The notes: generated by a model not told the origin, from the sequence alone. A DNA stretch of 64,000 bases from CADEEN01 sp040384625 (GCA_040384625.1 JAZKIW010000048.1:44250-108249); one strand, 5' to 3'. Positions 25,829 to 36,045 are shown, numbered from the stretch's first letter. Numbers and translations: made by a program.

Positions 25829-27177
25829 AGGCGCTGCGCGAGAGCCTGGCCACGGCCGGGGTGCACAGCCTGCTGGTGCAGTTCACCGACCTGCATGGGG
25901 TCGCTAAGGGCAAGCTCGTCCCGCTGTCGCACCTCGACGACGTCCTGGCCGTCGGTGCCGGCTTTTCCGGCCCGTCGATCTCGGGCACCGGCCTGGCGCG
26001 CACCGGACCGCGCTCGGAGTACATGGCGCGTGGCGCCGCGAGCACCGCGATGCCCCTGCCCTGGTGGCCCGGCGTGGCCCGCATCGTGGCCGACGGCTTC
26101 GTGGCCGACGAGGCCTTCGATGCCTGTCCGCGCCAGGTGCTCAAGCGCGCGGTGGCCCGGCTGGACGATCGGCGCCTGTCTTTGCAGGTCGGGATCGAGC
26201 CCGAGTTCTTCCTGTTGAAACGCGTCGGCGAGCGCTGGTTGCCAGCAGACGATGCCGACCGCCTGGACAAGCCGAGCTACGACCTGCAGAGCCTGGGCCG
26301 GCAACTGCCGTTCCTGCGCGAACTGCACGAGGCGCTGGAGCGCTGCGGCCTGGATGTGCTGCAGATCGACCACGAGGATGCGCAGGGCCAGTACGAAGTC
26401 AACTTCGCGTTCGCCGACGCGCTGGCCACGGCCGACCACCTGATGCTGTTCAAGCTCGCGGCGCAGGCCATTGCCGAGCGTCACGGCATGCTGTTTTCAA
26501 TGATGCCCAAACCCTTCGCCAACCAGCCGGGCAGCGGCATGCATTGCCATGTCAGCCTGTTGCAGGGCCACAAGGGTGAAAGCCGCAACATCTTCGTACC
26601 GCACCGCGCGGACGGCTCGATCGACGCAGCCGCCACCCTGTCGCCGATGGGGCGGCAATTCGTCGCGGGCGTGCTCGCCCACGCTGCTGCGCTGACCGCG
26701 CTGGCCGCGCCGACCGTCAACTCCTACAAACGCCTCACGGTGGGCGAATCGCTCTCAGGCACCACCTGGGCCCCGGCCCATGTGGCGCACGGGCCGAACA
26801 ACCGCACCGCGCTCGTGCGCACCCTGCATGGCCGCTTCGAGTGGCGCGCGCCGGACGCCAGCGCCAACCCCTACCTGATGCTGGCCGGGTTGATTGCCGC
26901 CGGCCTGGACGGCATCGAGCGTGAGCTCGATCCCGGCCCGGACATCGAAGACGACCTGTTCACGCTGCCGCCGGCACAGATCGCCGAACGCGGCATCGCA
27001 CTCTTGCCACAGAGTCTGGCCGAGGCGATCGACGCGCTCGAGGCCGACGCCACGGTCTGCGGTGCGCTCGGCGATACGCTGGCGCGCGAGTTCGTGGCCT
27101 TGAAGCGCAGCGAACACACCGAGTACGCACGCCACGTCTCCGATTGGGAACTGCAGCGCTACGCGACCGCGTTCTGA
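25825..27177 (+). CDS. Glutamine synthetase-like ligase, GlnT/type III-like
   Basis: A 450-residue second member of the glutamine-synthetase superfamily, clearly different from PuuA. The N-terminus (LVQFTDLHGVAKGKLVP) and the ATP/metal segments (GIEPEFFLL, QYEVNFAF, GSGMHCHVSL, NNRTALVR) are intact. Its layout resembles the GlnT and gamma-glutamylmethylamide synthetase group. It may gamma-glutamylate another amine (a monoamine, ethanolamine or a longer polyamine) rather than ammonia, but the amine cannot be read from sequence. It overlaps gabT at its start (ATGA) and the EamA gene at its end (TGATG), so the three genes are coupled. Confidence 0.82.
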   Translation: MKALRESLATAGVHSLLVQFTDLHGVAKGKLVPLSHLDDVLAVGAGFSGPSISGTGLARTGPRSEYMARGAASTAMPLPWWPGVARIVADGFVADEAFDACPRQVLKRAVARLDDRRLSLQVGIEPEFFLLKRVGERWLPADDADRLDKPSYDLQSLGRQLPFLRELHEALERCGLDVLQIDHEDAQGQYEVNFAFADALATADHLMLFKLAAQAIAERHGMLFSMMPKPFANQPGSGMHCHVSLLQGHKGESRNIFVPHRADGSIDAAATLSPMGRQFVAGVLAHAAALTALAAPTVNSYKRLTVGESLSGTTWAPAHVAHGPNNRTALVRTLHGRFEWRAPDASANPYLMLAGLIAAGLDGIERELDPGPDIEDDLFTLPPAQIAERGIALLPQSLAEAIDALEADATVCGALGDTLAREFVALKRSEHTEYARHVSDWELQRYATAF

Positions 27178-28109
27178 TGTCGGGGTCCGCCCGCGCCCCG
27201 GTCGCCGCCTATGCGTGCCTTGCCGCCAGCATGGCCCTGGTGGGCAGTTATGTCGGCTTGTCGAAATTGCTCGTCGCGGTGATCCCGGTCTTTCTGCTGG
27301 CCTGGTTGCGCTTCAGTATCGCTGCCGTGGCCATGGCGCACTGGGTGCGACGGCGTGGCAGCGGCGATGCGCCGCTGTCGCGCCACGACCGGGTGTTGCT
27401 GTTCTGGGAAAGCTTTCTCGGCAACTTCCTGTTCTCGATCTGCATGCTCTTCGGCGTGCTGCACAGCACCGCACTGGCGGCCGGCGTCATCATGGCCGCG
27501 ATCCCCGCCGCTGTGGCCCTGATGTCCTGGGCCTTCCTGCGCGAACGCATCACGCCGCGTGTCGCGGCCGGCATCGTCTGCGCCGTCGGTGGCATTGCGC
27601 TGGTGTCGGCAGTGCGCGCGCCGGCGTCGGAAGCGGCAACCAATGGCACCCTGCTCGGCAACGCCCTGCTCTTTGCTGCCGTACTGTGCGAAGCCAGCTA
27701 CGTGGTCATCGGCAAGAAGCTCACCGGGAACGTGTCGCCGCGGCGCATCAGTGCCCTGGTCAATCTGTGGGGCCTGGCCCTGGTCACTCCGCTCGGGATC
27801 TGGCAGGCGCTGAGCTTCGACTTCGGGACCCTGTCGCCGTCGCTATGGGCGCTGCTGCTCTTCTATTCGCTGGCGGCCAGCATGTGGACCGTGTGGCTGT
27901 GGATGACCGGGCTGCGCCATGTACCCGCTTCACGCGCGGGCGTCTTCACCGTGATGCTGCCGATCACGGCAGCGGCCGTCGGCCTGCTCTTCCTTGGCGA
28001 GCGGTTGAGCGGCGTGCAAGCGCTGGCCTTTGCGCTGGCCCTGGCCGGGCTGCTGCTGGCGACCTGGCCGGAACGGGCGAGCGCGACGCCCGCGCCCGCA
28101 TCGCCCTGA
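27177..28109 (+). CDS. EamA/DMT family permease
   Basis: Inner-membrane protein of 310 residues with two EamA repeats, about ten transmembrane helices in all. The first repeat starts around residue 8 (YACLAASMALVGSYVGLSK) and the second around 165 (LLFAAVLCEASYVVIGKK). DMT permeases commonly export metabolites. Coupled translation with the GlnT-like ligase (TGATG) suggests that it moves a substrate or product of that enzyme or of polyamine catabolism. The substrate is unknown. It ends the polyamine block, 18 bases before the convergent metalloprotease gene. Confidence 0.85.
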   Translation: MSGSARAPVAAYACLAASMALVGSYVGLSKLLVAVIPVFLLAWLRFSIAAVAMAHWVRRRGSGDAPLSRHDRVLLFWESFLGNFLFSICMLFGVLHSTALAAGVIMAAIPAAVALMSWAFLRERITPRVAAGIVCAVGGIALVSAVRAPASEAATNGTLLGNALLFAAVLCEASYVVIGKKLTGNVSPRRISALVNLWGLALVTPLGIWQALSFDFGTLSPSLWALLLFYSLAASMWTVWLWMTGLRHVPASRAGVFTVMLPITAAAVGLLFLGERLSGVQALAFALALAGLLLATWPERASATPAPASP

Positions 28110-28127
28110 GTTCCAGAAGCTGCGTGC

Positions 28128-30170
28128 TCAGCGTGAGATCGAGTCCTGAGTCTCCGTGTTCAGGCCCGGCTGGTAGCTGTGGCCCGAGAGGGTGATACCG
28201 GTCACGGTGAACGTGAAGGTGCCGTTGGCTTTGGTGGTCGGTGAGTTCAGCGTGGCGATGCCGTTGCTACCCGTCGTGGCGCTCGCGTTGCCGGCCACCA
28301 CGCCGCTCCAGGTGCCGGTGACGCTGGCGCCTGGCAGCAACGCACCGCTGGCATTGCGCACCGTGACCGCCGCCCGTGCACTGCGGGCCTTGCCTTGCGT
28401 CAGGCTCATCGCGATGTCGGCCACGCGCATGTCGACCAGCGCGACCGGCGCCTGGACGGTGATCGTCACGCTGCGGGTGGACGTCAGGCCGCTGTTGTCG
28501 GTCAGTTTCAGTTGCGCGGTGTAGTCGCCTGCCATGGTGTAGACATGGCTCGTCGCCGGCGTCGTCACGACGGCGGACAAGTCGCCAAAGGTCCACTGAT
28601 AGGCGGCGATGTTGCCGTCCGGATCGGTCGAGCCGGTGCTGTTGAAAGCGACCGTCAGCGGCACCGTCCCGCTGGTCGGCGTGGCACTGAGCACCACGGT
28701 CGGCGGCTGGCCGGAGACCGTCGTCACGCTGCCCGTCACCGCGTACTGCCCCAGGCTGCCGTAGTCGGTGTAGCCGGTGCTCAAGGGGTCGCCCTTGCCC
28801 ACGCCTTGGACGGTGAGGTAGTAGGTTCCGGGCTGGACCACCGAGAAACTCAGCGTCGCCGGCAGCGCGTCGACCGGGTTGGCGCTGGCCAGCAGGGCGC
28901 CGGCGCTGTCGCGCAACTCGATCAGCGCGTCGAGATTGGACGAGCGCGCAGCGGTGGCCACGCTCAACGACAGCGTGCCTGCGCCAGCGCTGAAGGAAAA
29001 CACGTCGACGTCGCTCGGCCGTTCGATAACGCCTTCTGCGCTCAAGGTGGTGACACCACCCCCACTACTGCTGTCGAGCGCCCTGGCGGTGCCGATCGTG
29101 TTGCCGTGATCGTCGGCCCGCAGTGGCAGGCCGTTGGCGGCCATCACGACATAGTCGTCCTGCACGTTGTTCGCGGTGGCGTATTCGCCCTTGCTCCATT
29201 GGACGAGGGGCTGGTAGTAGCCCACGCCCATGATCGGCGCCCACCCGGTGGCACCACTGCCGTGTCCGTCGTAGTAGCCGCCACCCGAGTAACCGTCGTG
29301 CTGGAGGCCCATGTTGTGGCCGGCTTCGTGCGAGATCGCTTCGGCGACGTACTTCTCGTTGCCCGGCCCCAGGGCGTCGTAGAAGACCAGTGCCGGCTTA
29401 TACACATCCGAGGTGTCGTCGAAGATGCCCACATAGGCCACGCCACCGCAGCTGCAGTTGTAGACGCCGCTGCGGCTGGTGATCACTACCGTGGTGCCGA
29501 AAACCAGGTCGCCGGCGTCGCTGCGCGTCAGCCGGTCGGGCGGTGGCGGCTCGGTGGTGACGTCGACGTCGAAAGGCGCGTAGTCCTCGACCACGCGCTG
29601 CCAGATGTACTGGATGCGCTCGAGTTCAGCCTGGGTGTTCGAGTACGGAAGGCCGTCGGTGTCGAAGGGCAAGGCCGTGATCGTCGCGCCCGAGCCGCTG
29701 TTCCAGGCCGTGTTGACGAGCTGGGCGCCTCGGAAGTTGAGATAGATAGTGCGTTGCGCGCCGGGCCGGCTATGCAGCAGGAAGGTCTGGTCCAGCGGGG
29801 CGAGCGTGCCGCTGATCGATCCCGAAGCGGCGGCGGCTGACGGGGCCGGCAGCGGGGCATCGAGTTCGTCTTCGACGAACAGTCGGCCGCGCTGGTCGAG
29901 CTTGAGCCGGTGGTCGTTCAGCAGCAGGGCACGCAGTTCGTCAGGCGACTTGCCGTACCAGGCGGCCACTTCGGGCAGGCGCGCACCCAGCAGGTCCACC
30001 GCGCGCTGGCCCTGCGACTTGCGGTCGGCCAGGAGGAGTTGCGGAAACGCGGGCTTGGCTGGGTGCGGCCTGGATGCCGCGGCTCTGGCGGAGGACGCGG
30101 CGTTCTGTGCCGACGCTGCCGTGGCCAGGCCCATCAAGGCCAGAACGAGGATCAAGAGGGGCTGTTTCAT
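28128..30170 (-). CDS. Secreted zinc metalloprotease with PKD and Ig-like domains
   Basis: A 680-residue exported protein. A signal peptide spans residues 1-21 (ASA cleavage), then a propeptide-like region to about 140. The catalytic domain carries HEAGHNMGLQHD at 281-292, the extended HExxHxxGxxH zinc motif of metzincins, with the Met-turn candidate IMGVGYY about 25 residues later. A PPC-like beta domain follows (about 360-450), then a PKD domain (about 487-575, PDGNIAAYQWTFGD) and a C-terminal Ig/Big1-like domain. It is probably secreted to degrade protein. The 139 bases upstream show no clear promoter. Specificity is unknown. Confidence 0.88.
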   Translation of the reverse strand: MKQPLLILVLALMGLATAASAQNAASSARAAASRPHPAKPAFPQLLLADRKSQGQRAVDLLGARLPEVAAWYGKSPDELRALLLNDHRLKLDQRGRLFVEDELDAPLPAPSAAAASGSISGTLAPLDQTFLLHSRPGAQRTIYLNFRGAQLVNTAWNSGSGATITALPFDTDGLPYSNTQAELERIQYIWQRVVEDYAPFDVDVTTEPPPPDRLTRSDAGDLVFGTTVVITSRSGVYNCSCGGVAYVGIFDDTSDVYKPALVFYDALGPGNEKYVAEAISHEAGHNMGLQHDGYSGGGYYDGHGSGATGWAPIMGVGYYQPLVQWSKGEYATANNVQDDYVVMAANGLPLRADDHGNTIGTARALDSSSGGGVTTLSAEGVIERPSDVDVFSFSAGAGTLSLSVATAARSSNLDALIELRDSAGALLASANPVDALPATLSFSVVQPGTYYLTVQGVGKGDPLSTGYTDYGSLGQYAVTGSVTTVSGQPPTVVLSATPTSGTVPLTVAFNSTGSTDPDGNIAAYQWTFGDLSAVVTTPATSHVYTMAGDYTAQLKLTDNSGLTSTRSVTITVQAPVALVDMRVADIAMSLTQGKARSARAAVTVRNASGALLPGASVTGTWSGVVAGNASATTGSNGIATLNSPTTKANGTFTFTVTGITLSGHSYQPGLNTETQDSISR

Positions 30171-30309
30171 GGACCATTTCCGCAGGTTGGTGGCCCGACG
30201 GATGGCACGGGCTGCAGTCGAGCCATGCTGGCACAGGTGACCCGGCTCCAGACCCGTTCGATGCGGGGGATCGCCGTGAATTACTTAACGCTTGCTGCGA
30301 AACGAGCGC

Positions 30310-32238
30310 TCAACCGCCCTGCCGCAGGTAGGCAACTGCTTCGCCTTCGCTGCCGAAAAGCGGCGGCACGGCTACCGCACCGAGCAACTGCGTCAGCTGG
30401 ATCCGCTCAAACGCGCCGCTGGCATAGCGTGACACCCGGCTGTAGTGGGCGGCTTCCATCTCGCGCGTCATCTGCGCATAGGGCTCGGCCATGTCCGGGT
30501 CGATCTGAAAGCCGTCGTAGTTGACGATCGTCGCGACCCGATGGCCGATCTGCCGGCAGCAGGCCTGGACGGCTTCGCGGATGTCCTCGATGTCTTCGTG
30601 GCGTCGCACGTGGAGGTGGCGGAAATCGAGGAAGAGCATGGCGCGTTGCGCGTCGTAGCTGATGCGGCGCGACAGGTCCAGGTCGAGCAGGCGCGCGCGC
30701 AGCCCCATCGCCGCGACGTCGAACAGACAGGCCGGCATCGCGGCGGGGCGATCGACGTGGGGCCTGAAGTCCATCTGGGCGAGGATGTCGCGCTCGATGT
30801 CGATGCCGGGCGCGACCTCGACCAGGCGCAGACCCTCGGGCGACAACTCGAACACACAGCGCTCGGTCACGTAGAGCACGCGTTGGCCGAGCGCGGCCGC
30901 GCGGCGGCCGGCGAAGGTGATCTGCTCGACCTTGCCGCGGAACTTGCGCCCCCGCCCCTCCTGCACGATGCGCAGGCGGCCATCGCGCGCCTCGGTCTCC
31001 AGCCCACCGGCGGTGAAGGTGCCGGCAAAGACGAGCTTGCGGGCGTTCTGCGAAATGTTGATGAAGCCGCCCGCTCCAGCGAGCTTGGGCCCGAAGCGGC
31101 TGACATTGACATTGCCCTCGGCATCGCACTCGGCCATGCCGAGCACCGCCAGGTCCAGGCCACCGCCGTCGTAGAAGTCGAACTGCTGGTTCTGGTCGAT
31201 CACCGCTTCGACGTTGTAGGCCGCGCCGAAGTCCAGGCCGCTCGCTGGCACGCCACCGACCACCCCCGGCTCGGCGGTCAGGGTGATCAGATCCAGCACG
31301 CGCTCCTCGTTGGCAACCGCCGCCACGCCCTCGGGCATGCCGATGCCGAGGTTGACGACACCTTCGACGGGCAGCTCCATCGCGCAGCGCCGGGCGATGA
31401 CCTTGCGCTCGTCCAGCGGCAGCGCCTTCAGGCCGTCGAGCGGCACCTGTATCTCGCCTGCAAAGGCGGCCGAATACGCGGTGGCATAGGTCTGGCGGTG
31501 GTGCTCGGGTGCGGCCAGCACCACGCAATCCACCAAGGTGCCAGGCACCTTGACCAGGCGCGGGTTCAGCGAGCCGGCCTTGGCGATGCGCTCGACCTGG
31601 GCGATCACCACTCCGCCCGAATTGCGCGCGGCCATCGCCATCGCCAGGTTGTCCAGTGTCAGGGCCTCGCGTTCCATCGTCAGGTTGCCGTGGGTGTCGG
31701 CCGTGGTGGCGCGGATGAAGGCCACGTCAATCCGGAAGGCCTTGTAGAACAGCCACTCCTGACCGTCGATTTCCATCACCCGCACGAGGTCCTCGGTGGT
31801 CACGCCATTGACGCGGCCGCCGCCCAGACGCGGGTCGACGAAGGTGCCGAGGCCGACCTTGGACAGGGTACCCGGCTTGCCCGCCGCGATGTCGCGGTAC
31901 AGGTGCGAGATGCAGCCCTGCGGCAGGTTGTAGGCCTCGATGCGGTTTTCCATCGCCAGCTGAGCGACCTTGGGGATCAGGCCCCAATGGCCGCCGATCG
32001 CCCGACCGAGCAAACCGTCGAGGCCCAGGCGGTTCAGACCGCGCTCCTTGCCGTCGCCCTGCCCCGCGGCGAACACCAGGGTCAGGTTGCGCGGTTCTCC
32101 GGTTTCAACAAAGCGCGCCGCCAGTGCCGCCAGCAACTCGTCCGGCGTGCCGATGCCGACGAAGCCCGAGGTGGCCAGGGTGTCGCCGGGTCGGACGACG
32201 GCCACCGCATCGGCGGCCGAGACGATCTTGTCGCGCAT
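30310..32238 (-). CDS. Acetyl-CoA hydrolase / acyl-CoA:acetate CoA-transferase with C-terminal extension
   Basis: A 642-residue family I CoA-transferase in which the alpha and beta halves are fused. Residues 1 to about 260 hold the first half (SGFVGIGTP near 24). The second half contains GIGMPEGV (about 298-305) and LTAEPGVVGG, where Glu323 is the expected catalytic glutamate that forms the CoA thioester. The transferase core ends near residue 515. About 120 further residues, including LFLDFRHLHVRRHEDIED and NYDGFQIDPDMAEPY, form a predicted alpha/beta domain of unknown role. Propionate- or acetate-CoA transferase activity is likely. Confidence 0.88.
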   Translation of the reverse strand: MRDKIVSAADAVAVVRPGDTLATSGFVGIGTPDELLAALAARFVETGEPRNLTLVFAAGQGDGKERGLNRLGLDGLLGRAIGGHWGLIPKVAQLAMENRIEAYNLPQGCISHLYRDIAAGKPGTLSKVGLGTFVDPRLGGGRVNGVTTEDLVRVMEIDGQEWLFYKAFRIDVAFIRATTADTHGNLTMEREALTLDNLAMAMAARNSGGVVIAQVERIAKAGSLNPRLVKVPGTLVDCVVLAAPEHHRQTYATAYSAAFAGEIQVPLDGLKALPLDERKVIARRCAMELPVEGVVNLGIGMPEGVAAVANEERVLDLITLTAEPGVVGGVPASGLDFGAAYNVEAVIDQNQQFDFYDGGGLDLAVLGMAECDAEGNVNVSRFGPKLAGAGGFINISQNARKLVFAGTFTAGGLETEARDGRLRIVQEGRGRKFRGKVEQITFAGRRAAALGQRVLYVTERCVFELSPEGLRLVEVAPGIDIERDILAQMDFRPHVDRPAAMPACLFDVAAMGLRARLLDLDLSRRISYDAQRAMLFLDFRHLHVRRHEDIEDIREAVQACCRQIGHRVATIVNYDGFQIDPDMAEPYAQMTREMEAAHYSRVSRYASGAFERIQLTQLLGAVAVPPLFGSEGEAVAYLRQGG

Positions 32239-32260
32239 GGCCTCACCCTTGTCTCACGGG

Positions 32261-32814
32261 TCAAAGCGGAATGCGATAGCGCAAACCCGGTGCGCCGCCG
32301 AAGGCCGTCGGCTTCGTGAAGGTCTCGAACAGGATGCCGCCGTTGGCGGTGATCACCTTCTGTGATGCGATGTTGTCGGGGTCGGTGGTGATCTCGACGA
32401 AGGGCAGGCCCAGCGCGCGCGCATGGGGCAGCAGTTCGCGCAACGCCCGCGTAGCGACACCTCGACCGCGCTGCCAGGGCACGAGCGAATAGCCAACATG
32501 GCCGAGCACATGCGCGGGCAGATCGGCGCAGCCCCTCTGCCAGCGAAACCCCAACGAGCCACAGAAGTCACCGTCCCAGATCCAGAAAATGCGGCCGGGC
32601 AGGCGCGTCACCTGCGAGCCGTCGGGCAGGATCACCGGGGGACCCAAGGCGTCGGGGTCGGTCTGGCGCGCGATGAAGGCGGTGGCGTCCTTCGCGATCG
32701 CTGCCAGATGCTCCTCGGCCGCGGCTCGGCCGCGCACGTTGTCGGGCGACCAGTCGCGCTGCAGTGCGTCGACATAGGACGGCAGCAGGTCGATCGTCGG
32801 CGTCCTCAGCTCGG

Positions 32815-32818
<4 letters not shown>
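32261..32818 (-). CDS. GNAT family N-acetyltransferase
   Basis: A 185-residue acetyltransferase. The core region contains VGYSLVPWQRGRGVATRALRELL (split here around residues 110-130), where QRGRGVA is the acetyl-CoA pyrophosphate loop, and a C-terminal VITANGG segment typical of the ribosomal-protein/aminoglycoside GNAT branch. Acceptor unknown. Its start overlaps the dusA stop by four bases (ATGA), so it is translated after dusA in the same operon. Confidence 0.85.
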
Positions 32819-33846
<1,028 letters not shown>

Positions 33847-33859
33847 CGGCACGCCCAAG

Positions 33860-34849
33860 TCAATCCGGTTTGATCTTCGCTCGCGCAATGACCGGCTTCC
33901 AGCGCTGCTGCTCGGTCTGGATGAAGCGCACGAACTCGGCAGGGGTGCTGCCGATGGCCAATGCCGCCTCGCTTTCGAGCAGCTTGAGCGCCGCCGGCTC
34001 CTTGACCGATCGGGCCGCCGCGAGTGCCAGCTTGTCGGCATTCGCCTGCGACAACGAGGTCGGCGCCATCAGGCCGTACCACTGCGTCATCTCGAACCCG
34101 GGGAAGCCCTGCTCGGCGACGGTCGGCACATCGGGAAGCTGCGGCAGGCGCTGGGTGGTGCCGGTGGCGATGCAGCGCAGCTTGCCGGTCTTGATGAACT
34201 GCAACACCGCCGGCGCTCCGACCGCCGCGCCGTCGAGGCGACCGCCCATCAGGTCGGTCAGCTGCGGACCGGTGCCGCGGTAGGGCACGTGCACGACAAA
34301 CGTGCTGCTCGCCATCTTCAGGTATTCGAACGCCAGGTGTCCTGCGCTGCCGTTGCCCGCCGAGCCGTAGTTCAGCTGGCCCGGCTTCGATTTGGCCAGG
34401 GCGATGAACTCCTTCAGGTCCTTCACCGGCAGGTCGGGCCGCACAACGTACAGGCTCGGCACCTTTGCCAGCAGCGAGAGCGGCCGGAAGTCCTTGTTCG
34501 CGTCGTACGGCAGCTTGTCGAAGATGTACGGATTGACCGCCAGTGTGCCGATGTGGCCGAGGATCACCGTGTGCTGGTCGTCGGCGCGTGCAACCTCGCT
34601 CATCGCGACGTTGCCGGCCGCGCCGGGCTTGTTGTCGACGAACACGCTCTGTCCGAGCAGCTTGGTCATTTCGACGGCCGCAGCGCGCGCGACGATTTCC
34701 GAGCTGCCGCCGGGCGCAAATGGGACGACGAAGCGGATCGCCTTGGTCGGCCATGTGGCCTGCGCACGCGCAAACGGCAGCAGGCCGGTAGCGGCGCCGA
34801 CTGCGCCCAAGCGCAGCGCGTCGCGACGGGTGAGGCGAAAGATGGTCAT
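33860..34849 (-). CDS. Tripartite tricarboxylate transporter substrate-binding protein (Bug family)
   Basis: A 329-residue periplasmic receptor. The N-terminus has a twin-arginine-like segment (TRRDALRLG) and a hydrophobic core ending at ARAQ, so export through Tat is possible. The mature part shows the family signatures PTKAIRFVVPFAPGG, NKPGAAGN and YGSAGNGS. Bug proteins bind small carboxylates. No TctA or TctB membrane subunit is present, a common orphan arrangement in Burkholderiales. GGAGG precedes the ATG. It is divergent from the E1 alpha/TRAP genes, which may share its substrate. Confidence 0.92.
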   Translation of the reverse strand: MTIFRLTRRDALRLGAVGAATGLLPFARAQATWPTKAIRFVVPFAPGGSSEIVARAAAVEMTKLLGQSVFVDNKPGAAGNVAMSEVARADDQHTVILGHIGTLAVNPYIFDKLPYDANKDFRPLSLLAKVPSLYVVRPDLPVKDLKEFIALAKSKPGQLNYGSAGNGSAGHLAFEYLKMASSTFVVHVPYRGTGPQLTDLMGGRLDGAAVGAPAVLQFIKTGKLRCIATGTTQRLPQLPDVPTVAEQGFPGFEMTQWYGLMAPTSLSQANADKLALAAARSVKEPAALKLLESEAALAIGSTPAEFVRFIQTEQQRWKPVIARAKIKPD

Positions 34850-34963
34850 TCGGACCTCCAGGGGGTCAGGTTTCGATGGAGATGCACATCATGACGCACC
34901 TGCTGTCACCGAGGGCAATCCAGGGCCGGCGGCGTCGGCGCTGAAACCTAGAATCCGACGGCC

Positions 34964-35044
34964 ATGCACAGATACAACCTTAGTTTCCACGACGCCGCGC
35001 CATCGGTCGCACGCCTGCCGGGCCGCAGCGGGGTCTGCCCTTGA
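34964..35044 (+). CDS. Possible 26-codon leader ORF upstream of E1 alpha
   Basis: ATG at 34964 opens 26 codons that end in TGA at 35042-35044, overlapping the TTG start of E1 alpha as TTGA. A -10-like TAGAAT at 34949-34954 would place transcription initiation near 34961, making the ATG almost leaderless. There is no Shine-Dalgarno sequence and no -35 match. The peptide (MHRYNLSFHD and so on) matches nothing I recognise. It may be a chance frame, or a coupled leader that helps the weak TTG start. Confidence 0.25.
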   Translation: MHRYNLSFHDAAPSVARLPGRSGVCP

Positions 35045-36045
35045 AGCGCCTGCTCGAGCTGTACCGGCTGATGCGGCGCATCCGCGCCTTCGAGGACGCT
35101 GCCGAAGTCGCCAGCCAGGGCGGCGTCGCGGCCTGGGGCTTGGCGGCCGCCGCCAAGCCGGCCCTGGTGCGCGGCCCGCTGCACTTGTCGACCGGCCAGG
35201 AGGCGGTGGCCGCGGGCGTTTGCCTGAACCTGCAGCGCGAAGACCTGCTCACCTCGACGCATCGCGGCCACGGTCACACCCTGGCCAAGGGGGCCGATTC
35301 GGCACGCATGATGTGCGAGCTTTTCGGCCGCGCCACCGGCTACAACCAGGGCAAAGGCGGTTCGATGCACATCGCCGACTTTTCGGTCGGCATGCTCGGG
35401 GCCAATGGCGTGGTGGCGGCCGGCATCCCGATCGCCACCGGCGCAGCGCAGGCACTGAAGATCCGCGGCCTGCCGCACGTCGTGGCTTGCTTCTTCGGCG
35501 ACGGCGCGGCCAACCGGGGGCCTTTCCTCGAAGGCTTGAACTGGGCCCAGGTGTACCAGCTGCCGGTGCTCTTCGTGTGCGAGGACAACCGCATCTCGGC
35601 CACCACCCCCACCAGCGCGATGACGGCGGGCGAAGGCGTCTCTGCACGTGCGCGCTCCTTCGGCATGAGTGCCCTGAAGGTCGACGGCAACGACGCGCAG
35701 GCGGTGGATGCCGCCACCGCGTCCCTGGTTGCCGAAGTGCGCGCCGGCGGCGGGCCGCGCCTGCTGCACGCCGTGACGTATCGCTTCAAGGGCCATGTCT
35801 CGGTCGACCCCGGCACCTACCGCGACGCGGCAGAAGTCGAGGCCGCCAAGTTGAACGATCCCCTGTTGATCACGCAGCGCCAATTGCTGGCGGCCGGTGT
35901 CGTGCAGGCCGAGATCGACGCCATCGAGCGCGAGGCGCTGGCCGAGATCGCGCATGCCCTCGAGATCGCCGAGGCAGCCCCCTGGCCCGTCGCCTCGGCC
36001 GCCTACGACAACGTGATGAACAGCGGCGCGGGGGTATGGCGATGA
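35041..36045 (+). CDS. TPP-dependent 2-oxoacid/acetoin dehydrogenase E1 component, alpha subunit
   Basis: A 334-residue E1 alpha subunit of the AcoA/PdhA type. The thiamine-diphosphate motif starts with GDGAANRG (153-160) and ends with the asparagine in EDN (183). HRGHGHTLAKG and NQGKGGSMH are typical active-site segments. The start is TTG at 35041, because the frame is closed by a stop 60 bases upstream and no ATG or GTG lies between. A stretch of about 15 residues rich in alanine (28-42) is unusual for the family. The stop overlaps E1 beta as ATGA. E2 and E3 subunits are absent here. Confidence 0.9.
   Translation: MKRLLELYRLMRRIRAFEDAAEVASQGGVAAWGLAAAAKPALVRGPLHLSTGQEAVAAGVCLNLQREDLLTSTHRGHGHTLAKGADSARMMCELFGRATGYNQGKGGSMHIADFSVGMLGANGVVAAGIPIATGAAQALKIRGLPHVVACFFGDGAANRGPFLEGLNWAQVYQLPVLFVCEDNRISATTPTSAMTAGEGVSARARSFGMSALKVDGNDAQAVDAATASLVAEVRAGGGPRLLHAVTYRFKGHVSVDPGTYRDAAEVEAAKLNDPLLITQRQLLAAGVVQAEIDAIEREALAEIAHALEIAEAAPWPVASAAYDNVMNSGAGVWR

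Noticed and set aside
30203..30217. TGGCAC with TGC nearby, resembling a sigma-54 promoter
   Set aside because: The GG and GC elements are 10 bases apart instead of the required 12, and the plus-strand orientation leads to no gene.
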